Shown here: piece by piece, positions 6,621-10,875 of the stretch
How positions within the stretch are numbered: the first letter of the stretch is position 1
Layout of the letters: every line of letters starts with the position of its first letter
NCBI GenBank assembly: GCA_944384865.1
Contig: CALWVC010000035.1
Location: 1-10,875 of the forward strand
Origin: an uncultured Clostridia bacterium
Lineage (GTDB): Bacteria > Bacillota > Clostridia > Oscillospirales > Acutalibacteraceae
DNA length: 10,875 nucleotides
Direction of reading: 5' to 3'
Position numbers and translations under genes: made by a program
Notes under the pieces: generated by a model
Database searches by the model: none
The model's input: the letters and a program-made list of their open reading frames with translations, nothing else
Told to the model about the DNA's origin: nothing

Positions 6621-7406
6621 TTATGCCGACGCAGCCGATGCGCGTAGCTTTAAACGAAGCTTGTCCGCGATCATTGCGATAAACTCTGAGTTGGTGGGCT
6701 TTCCTCTGCCGATATGTATCGTATAACCAAAATAAGAATTCAAAACGTCGACGTCTCCCCGATCCCAAGCCACCTCTATGCCGTGGCGGATGGCGCGCTC
6801 TACTCTGGAGGGCGTAGTCTGAAACCGTTTTGCGACGGTGGGATAAAGTTGTTTGGTGATGGAATTGATCATTTCAGGATTATTAACAGAAAGCATAATC
6901 GCCTCACGCAAATAATGATAGCCTTTAATATGTGCCGGAACACCGATTTGATGAATGATGTCGGTTACCATAAGTTCCAGATCTACCTCGTTGCGCGGAA
7001 GCTGCAGCTTAACAGGCAGACTTTCGCTTTGCCAGCCCGTCATTTGTATGATTCGCTGTGCCAGTGTTTCCCCATCAAAGGGTTTTAGCATATAATAAGC
7101 GGCGCCCGCCTGCAACGCCTGCTGCTCCAGGCGGGGATTATCAAAATTCGACATGGCAAAAATTAGCGGTTTCGGAGATAGATCGAGCTTATTTACCTGC
7201 TCCAGCACACCCAAAATATCAATATGCGGCATAAAAACATCTGCTACAACCACATCTGGATGTCGGTTTTTAATTTCTGCCATCAGTTTTATCCCGTCTT
7301 TTTGTGTATATATCACCTCCATACCATATGAATTCAACAGCTTTCCGCACTCTGCAGAAAATTCTGTAGTATTATCTGCTATGAGCACTTTTAACTTATT
7401 TTTCAT
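6621..7406 (-). CDS. spo0A: Stage 0 sporulation protein A, master response regulator
   Basis: Spo0A, when phosphorylated, dimerises, binds 0A boxes and switches on early sporulation genes. The 261-residue product has a receiver domain (about 5-124) with the phosphoacceptor Asp56 in VVVADVFMPHID, Ser86 in the Thr/Ser switch position and Lys108 in MLKPF. The acidic pocket reads Asp11-Asn12 where B. subtilis has Asp-Asp. The Spo0A-specific DNA-binding domain follows (about 145-255): IIHQIGVPAHIKGYHYLREAI, the helix TTPSRVERAIRHGIEVAW (197-214) and KPTNSEFIAMIADKLRL, all nearly identical to known Spo0A. The start is the ATG at 7404-7406 with AAGGAGG 8 nt upstream; a second ATG at 7408-7410 is out of frame. 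It lies 115 nt after spoIVB, the conserved order, but has its own SigA promoter and terminator. I found no SigH promoter or obvious 0A box here. Confidence 0.98.
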   Translation of the reverse strand: MKNKLKVLIADNTTEFSAECGKLLNSYGMEVIYTQKDGIKLMAEIKNRHPDVVVADVFMPHIDILGVLEQVNKLDLSPKPLIFAMSNFDNPRLEQQALQAGAAYYMLKPFDGETLAQRIIQMTGWQSESLPVKLQLPRNEVDLELMVTDIIHQIGVPAHIKGYHYLREAIMLSVNNPEMINSITKQLYPTVAKRFQTTPSRVERAIRHGIEVAWDRGDVDVLNSYFGYTIHIGRGKPTNSEFIAMIADKLRLKLRASAASA

Positions 7407-7438
7407 TCATTATGCCTCCTTCAATAATTTGCTATCTA

Positions 7439-7467
7439 ATATTACCATATATTAGAATTTATTGCAA
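7439..7467 (-). promoter_or_regulatory. SigA promoter of spo0A (extended -10)
   Basis: On the minus strand TTGCAA (7462-7467) is followed by 17 nt and TAATAT (7439-7444), with TG one base before the -10. The start point would be near 7432, about 26 nt before the ATG. This would give vegetative expression of spo0A independent of spoIVB. No SigH-type second promoter, as found in B. subtilis, is evident in the 115-nt gap. Confidence 0.72.
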
Positions 7468-7521
7468 GAGGAGAGCTGGAATAAAATAGCATATATTTGC
7501 ATTTTGATTTTTGTGCACAAT

Positions 7522-8745
7522 TTACGATGCTTTTTTTGTTTCAACAGCAAGCGATTGATTGTACATATTTTCGGCAAAAACAGCATAGCCGCATTGCGGA
7601 TCATTTACAAAAACATGGGTTAAAGCCGCGACAAGCTTTCCATCCTGCACGATCGGACTACCGCTCATTCCTTGCACGATCCCGCCGGTTTTTTCCAAAA
7701 GCTCCGTATCGGTAATTTTAACGACCATATTCTGCGTTCTTGTATTATGATAGACGATTTTCTGAATTTCACAGTCATAATAACGCGGCGCTTCATTATC
7801 TACTGTGGTATAAATCTGTGCCGATCCGGTATGAACCTCCTGTTTAAGCGCAATTTTTACAATGTTTTGTGACGTTTCGGGATGCAGCAATGCGCCATAT
7901 ACACCCAGTTCGCAGTTCATTTGCAAATCTCCGAGCGTTTCCGACGTAAAGCTACCGCACAATTCCCCGGTTGTTCCACCAGTGCTTTTATTGATCGCAT
8001 TTATTTGCGCTCCAACGATTTCTCCTGAAGATAGTGGTAATACTAATCCTGTATCCACGTCACAGATTGCGTGTCCAAGCCCTGCATAAACACCGGTGAC
8101 CGGATTATAAAATGTCATTGTACCGATACCAGCGGAACTGTCCCGCACCCATAGACCCGCCTTATATTTTTGATCGGTCAGCGACCGCAGCGCCCGAAAT
8201 TTAACCGTAAAGTTTTTTTCTTCCCGTTGCATATAAAAGGTCATTTCTTCCCCATTACTATCCTCAATCATCTTCGCAACCTCTTCATTGGAAGAAACAG
8301 ATTGCCCATTAATGGTCAAAATGATATCACCTGTTTGTATACCCGCGTTTTTTGCAGGATTGATTGCCCCCTGTTCGCTGTCCACCTGAGTCATTCCTAC
8401 GACCATAACACCACTGGTAAAAATTTTGATTCCGAAATTGTCCCCGCCCAGCGCTACAGAAAGTTCGTCGATCTCATCAACAGCTACAGCTTTAATTGGA
8501 ATAAACCCAAGCATCTTTAACTGCATGACGCTGGTAGAACTGCCCATATTCTGTTTTTGATCTACTGTGTCGATCTGACTGACCCGCGCGGCAGAAATCG
8601 GCATACTACTCTCTATAGACAACTGTGAACCTTTTTCGATCTGATAATAATCCGGCAGATAACTGCTGTAGTAAGCCTGTGCGGATAAGGCTACACCGGA
8701 CAGCAGCGACAAACACAATGTAAAAATTTGAATTGCTTTTTTCAT
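7522..8745 (-). CDS. spoIVB: SpoIVB signalling serine peptidase (S55 family, PDZ)
   Basis: SpoIVB is secreted from the forespore into the intermembrane space, where it cleaves SpoIVFA and so triggers pro-SigK processing in the mother cell. The 407-residue product starts with a signal or anchor segment (MKKAIQIFTL, hydrophobic to about residue 24). A PDZ domain covers about 108-185 (NAGIQTGDIILTINGQSV). The S55 peptidase domain (about 195-395) has the presumed triad His225 (LGHAICD), Asp346 (ITDTELL) and Ser361 (VQGMSGSPIV), with the same Asp-Ser spacing I recall for B. subtilis Asp363/Ser378. THVFVNDP near the end is also diagnostic. The chosen ATG at 8743-8745 puts the signal peptide first and gives the family's length; the upstream site (GGGCGG, about 9 nt away) is mediocre. 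The open frame continues to an ATG at 8898, but those 51 residues look non-coding. recN, the usual upstream neighbour, is absent. Confidence 0.95.
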   Translation of the reverse strand: MKKAIQIFTLCLSLLSGVALSAQAYYSSYLPDYYQIEKGSQLSIESSMPISAARVSQIDTVDQKQNMGSSTSVMQLKMLGFIPIKAVAVDEIDELSVALGGDNFGIKIFTSGVMVVGMTQVDSEQGAINPAKNAGIQTGDIILTINGQSVSSNEEVAKMIEDSNGEEMTFYMQREEKNFTVKFRALRSLTDQKYKAGLWVRDSSAGIGTMTFYNPVTGVYAGLGHAICDVDTGLVLPLSSGEIVGAQINAINKSTGGTTGELCGSFTSETLGDLQMNCELGVYGALLHPETSQNIVKIALKQEVHTGSAQIYTTVDNEAPRYYDCEIQKIVYHNTRTQNMVVKITDTELLEKTGGIVQGMSGSPIVQDGKLVAALTHVFVNDPQCGYAVFAENMYNQSLAVETKKAS

Positions 8746-8901
8746 TATATAAAACCGCCCTTTTGTAAAATTTTGTTTCAAAACAATGCTTGCGATGTTG
8801 CCCGCAGGTTTTGTTCTGTATGTATCTTTGACATCGGATCCGTCTTTATTTGCGGAAGTATTTGCGCTGACAGCCAATAAATAAAGTCTGTATACCATAT
8901 C

Positions 8902-8930
8902 TTTAATGTATCGCGTTCTGTTTCAAATAC
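8902..8930 (-). promoter_or_regulatory. Weak candidate forespore (SigG-type) promoter for spoIVB
   Basis: GTATT (8926-8930), then 17 nt, then CATTAAA (8902-8908) on the minus strand loosely matches the SigG pattern GHATR-N18-CATWHTA (4 of 5 and 6 of 7, spacing one short). SigG expression would suit spoIVB, but the leader would be about 150 nt and the match is not strong. No better promoter was found between the tRNA terminator and spoIVB. Confidence 0.25.
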
Positions 8931-8952
8931 CCATAAAACTGGATTTTTTTAC

Positions 8953-8986
8953 AAAAAAATAAGACTCTGCAATCACAGAGTCTTAT
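8953..8986 (-). terminator. Intrinsic terminator of tRNA-His
   Basis: An 11-bp stem ATAAGACTCTG (8959-8969) with its complement at 8976-8986 and a 6-nt loop is followed on the minus strand by a run of seven Ts (complement of 8953-8959). It starts 4 nt after the encoded CCA of the tRNA, so the tRNA is a single-gene transcript and spoIVB is not read from its promoter. Confidence 0.92.
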
Positions 8987-8990
8987 CAAA

Positions 8991-9068
8991 TGGGGTGGAT
9001 AATCGGATTCGAACCGATGGTCTCCAGTGCCACAAACTGGCGCTTTAACCAACTAAGCTATACCCACC
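8991..9068 (-). tRNA. tRNA-His (anticodon GTG)
   Basis: The minus strand folds as a full cloverleaf. The acceptor stem GTGGGTA pairs with TATCCAC (one G-U pair), the anticodon stem CCAGT/ACTGG encloses the loop TTGTGGC with anticodon GTG, and the T arm ATCGG/CCGAT encloses TTCGAAT. The 3' CCA is encoded (8991-8993). A G lies just before position 1 (complement of 9068), opposite C73, which is the G-1 identity base of histidine tRNA, so 9068 is taken as the mature 5' end. Confidence 0.96.
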
Positions 9069-9103
9069 ATATATTACGCCGCATTTTTCAGACGACAAAT
9101 CAA

Positions 9104-9132
9104 ATTATAATATGGATAACGGCTTTTGTCAA
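9104..9132 (-). promoter_or_regulatory. Consensus SigA promoter of tRNA-His
   Basis: TTGACA (9127-9132), exactly 17 nt, then TATAAT (9104-9109) on the minus strand: a perfect match to the SigA consensus at ideal spacing. The start would be near 9097, leaving about 29 nt of 5' leader for RNase P to remove. It lies in the 132-nt gap shared with the divergent splB gene. Confidence 0.93.
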
Positions 9133-9200
9133 GCGCAAAATCAAAAAATATCAGATTTTGTCCCGCGGCGGCGCACATTGAAAGGAGTCAGAACAATCTT

Positions 9201-10196
9201 ATGCAGTTTCAAGCGGTATATTACGAACCAGACGCACTTTCCTATCCCCTTGGCAAACAGCTCAAACAGCAATATTCCGCCCTTACGTGGCACTCGATCG
9301 AATCACATAACGCAATTTCGCAAATGCGCCGTCAGCCCAACGCTGCGTTTGCCAGCATGAAACGCAATCTGATTATCGGCGTTCGCAAAACCCACAGGTA
9401 TACCGAAAACCAAAAAATCTCCGATTATCTGGTTCCCTATACTTCATCAGGCTGCACGGCGATATGTCTATATTGTTATCTGGTTTGCCACTATAATAAA
9501 TGCGCCTATCTGCGGCTGTTTGTCAACCGCGAACAGATGCTGCAAAAGCTGTGTCGTTTTTCTCAAAAAACAGCGAAACCTGCCGTCTATGAAATCGGCA
9601 GCAACAGCGATTTGCTGTTGGAAAACACCGTCACACATAATCTGGAATGGACGATTTCACTGTTCGCAAAAAGCGGGCGAGGACAAATCACCTTTCCCAC
9701 CAAATTTGACATGGTAGAACCGCTGCTGCCGCTCCATCACCAGGGTAAAACCATTTTCAGAATGAGCATAAACCCTGAACGAATCATTCGGACAATCGAA
9801 CTGGGCACTTCTCCGCTGTTCAAACGGTTAGCCGCACTGCAAAAAATGTATGATGCAGGTTACCCGTGCGGTATTCTGATTGCGCCGGTTATTTTGCTGC
9901 CCGACTGGGAGACACAATACGAACAGCTGATCACGCAACTGGCCGATATACTTCCATCAAAGCTGAAAAGTAAACTGACCGTTGAAGTCATTTTCATGAC
10001 CTACAGCTATATTCACCGCATGATCAACCGCGATGCTTTTCCGGACGCGCCCGAATTATACGATCCTACGCTGATGTCGGGCCGCGGCCCGGGTAAATAT
10101 TATTATCACGGTGAACAACGCCGCCGGGCGGAACTGTTTTTATCGCAACAACTGGCGCAAAAAATGCCGGAAAGCAAGCTATTGTATATGTGTTAA
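9201..10196 (+). CDS. splB: Spore photoproduct lyase (radical SAM DNA repair enzyme)
   Basis: SplB uses S-adenosylmethionine and a [4Fe-4S] cluster to split the 5-thyminyl-5,6-dihydrothymine lesion that UV makes in spore DNA, acting at germination. The 331-residue product (342 in B. subtilis) has the radical SAM motif CxxxCxxC at Cys85, Cys89 and Cys92 (GCTAICLYCYL), then YLRLFVN, ITFPTKFDMVEPLL, a GKTIFRMSINPERII segment, ELGTSPLFKRLAAL and GILIAPVILLPDWE, all at family positions. The Bacillus catalytic Cys141 (CTSD) aligns with Ser134 in EIGSNSDLLLENT; two extra Cys, 96 and 101, follow the cluster motif. The start is ATG 9201: AAGGAG is upstream but 13 nt away, and no closer in-frame start exists. 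The open frame reaches back to an ATG at 9126, which would overlap the tRNA promoter. I see no convincing SigG promoter. It is the only plus-strand gene here. Confidence 0.92.
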   Translation: MQFQAVYYEPDALSYPLGKQLKQQYSALTWHSIESHNAISQMRRQPNAAFASMKRNLIIGVRKTHRYTENQKISDYLVPYTSSGCTAICLYCYLVCHYNKCAYLRLFVNREQMLQKLCRFSQKTAKPAVYEIGSNSDLLLENTVTHNLEWTISLFAKSGRGQITFPTKFDMVEPLLPLHHQGKTIFRMSINPERIIRTIELGTSPLFKRLAALQKMYDAGYPCGILIAPVILLPDWETQYEQLITQLADILPSKLKSKLTVEVIFMTYSYIHRMINRDAFPDAPELYDPTLMSGRGPGKYYYHGEQRRRAELFLSQQLAQKMPESKLLYMC

Positions 10197-10399
10197 GTTC
10201 TATCGCGCCATGGCGCTTTCTAATATCCGGTAAAACAATCCCATGTGTGGATTTTCAATGTTTTGATACAGCCCGCCCGGCCGGCAGACGCCCTGCAGGC
10301 GGACTCTGAAAGCCTCCGGCAAATCGTCACGATATTCATATTCACGCGCGGCGGCTGTTTGTCTGTTTTTCCCCCGGCCAATATAAAGCCGCCCGCCGT
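10197..10399. other. GC-rich convergent gap with a coding-like remnant
   Basis: Between the splB stop and the kinase stop there is no gene I can support. GCGCCATGGCGC (10205-10216), a perfect 12-nt palindrome 8 nt after splB and followed by TTTCT, might be a weak terminator. On the minus strand one frame is open from inside the kinase to 10200 and reads like real protein at its end (LPEAFRVRLQG, then PHMGLFYRILESAMAR). However, it has no ATG or GTG start after the kinase stop and no ribosome binding site. It may be a gene remnant or chance in GC-rich DNA. Confidence 0.35.
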
Positions 10400-10875
10400 T
10401 TATCTCTGTACCCGGCCGGAGCCGTCGCCGCCCGCCAGCGCCTGAACCTCTTCCACTGAAACCATATTGAAATCGCCTTCGATCGTATGTTTCAGACAAG
10501 AGGCTGCCACTGCAAACTCCAGCGCGTCGGCATCGGTATACCCGCGGTTCAAACCATAAATCAGGCCGGCGCCGAAGCTGTCGCCGCCGCCTACCCGGTC
10601 TACAATATGTATATGATATCTTTTTGAAAACAACGCTTTTTCGCCGTTATAGAGCAAAGCGGACCAGTTGTTGTCTGAAGCAGACAGAGACTCACGCAGC
10701 GTAATAGCAACCTTCTGAAACCCAAAAGTATCCACCAATTGTTTTGCTACCGATTCATAGCCCTGCCGGTCGATTTCACCCTTATTGACATCTGTTTTCG
10801 CAGCGTGGATATCAAATACATCCGCCGCATCTTCCTCATTGGCGATCAACACATCCACATACTGCATTAAATCGG
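10400..10875 (-). CDS. kdgK: PfkB-family sugar kinase, probably 2-keto-3-deoxygluconate kinase (5' part cut by window edge)
   Basis: KdgK phosphorylates 2-keto-3-deoxygluconate with ATP to give KDPG, the entry of uronate and pectin sugars into central metabolism. The frame is open to the right edge, and 157 C-terminal residues are visible out of about 340 expected. It contains the PfkB signature 2 as RVGGGDSFGAG, whose Asp is the catalytic base, and the ribokinase-fold residues around it. IANEEDAADVFDI, VAITLRESLSASDNNWSA and the terminal GGDGSGRVQR closely resemble the Firmicutes KdgK group. The C terminus therefore looks intact. The neighbouring aldolase gene expected in a KDG pathway operon is not visible downstream, and an upstream one would be outside the window. 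A kinase for another keto-deoxy sugar is the main alternative. It converges on splB, and its last third is richer in GC than the rest of the window. Confidence 0.85.
   Translation of the reverse strand, partial: DLMQYVDVLIANEEDAADVFDIHAAKTDVNKGEIDRQGYESVAKQLVDTFGFQKVAITLRESLSASDNNWSALLYNGEKALFSKRYHIHIVDRVGGGDSFGAGLIYGLNRGYTDADALEFAVAASCLKHTIEGDFNMVSVEEVQALAGGDGSGRVQR

Noticed and set aside
8828..8833. Plus-strand TTGACA as a promoter upstream of the tRNA region
   Set aside because: No -10 element at 16-18 nt and no plus-strand gene follows for 370 bases.
8746..8898. N-terminal extension of spoIVB to the ATG at 8898
   Set aside because: It would bury the signal peptide 51 residues in and exceed the family length. 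An open run of 51 codons is not improbable by chance.
9136..9160. Inverted repeat CAAAATC-N11-GATTTTG between tRNA-His and splB
   Set aside because: Only 7 bp of A/T-rich arms in AT-rich DNA, with no T-run or known operator match. The chance level is high.
9126..9200. Earlier splB start at 9126
   Set aside because: It would overlap the -35 of the divergent tRNA-His promoter. Similarity to SplB begins only after the ATG at 9201, and that ATG has an AAGGAG upstream although at long spacing.
10200..10499. Minus-strand 99-codon frame as a real gene
   Set aside because: Its ATG is inside kdgK and 100 nt of overlap in another frame is unlikely; Arg/Gly-rich start typical of a shadow frame. Kept only as a finding for the downstream part.

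Overview
The window reads as a chromosomal core region of an endospore-forming clostridium. The gene content (Spo0A, SpoIVB, SpoIVA, a SipL-like protein, SpoIIM and spore photoproduct lyase) is specific to spore formers. A SipL-type partner for SpoIVA and the clostridial-looking SplB point to Clostridia rather than Bacilli, and the moderate GC content with these protein variants suggests an Oscillospiraceae/Ruminococcaceae-type lineage (inference; no 16S is present). Nearly everything is on the minus strand; only splB is on the plus strand. I see no phage, insertion sequence, CRISPR array or defence genes.

Layout, left to right. (1) 1-2555, minus: sipL followed 15 nt later by spoIVA (cut by the left edge), with a good SigE-type promoter at 2703-2731. 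(2) 2798-2835: a strong hairpin ending the next minus-strand unit. (3) 2989-6377, minus: proC - spoIIM - xerD - DUF624 membrane protein, tightly spaced after proC, with an extended -10 SigA promoter before proC. (4) 6576-8745, minus: spoIVB then spo0A, the classic order of spore formers, with a SigA promoter before spo0A and a clean terminator after it. (5) 8953-9132, minus: tRNA-His with its own terminator and a perfect-consensus SigA promoter. (6) 9201-10196, plus: splB. (7) 10400 to the right edge, minus: the C-terminal part of a 2-keto-3-deoxygluconate kinase, convergent with splB across about 200 GC-rich bases of unclear content.

How the genes fit together: Spo0A commits the cell to sporulation. 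SpoIIM acts in engulfment. SipL and SpoIVA build the basement layer on which the coat assembles. SpoIVB is the forespore protease that signals to the mother cell. SplB is stored in the spore and repairs UV damage on germination. XerD, ProC, tRNA-His and the sugar kinase are housekeeping or metabolic genes embedded among them.

No clearly new multi-gene system is visible. The points most worth a second look are the sipL-spoIVA operon, the uncharacterised DUF624 membrane protein cotranscribed with spoIIM and xerD, and residue-level departures in three conserved active sites: SplB (Ser at the Bacillus Cys141 position), XerD (no Lys at the usual beta-hairpin position) and Spo0A (Asp-Asn instead of Asp-Asp in the acidic pocket).
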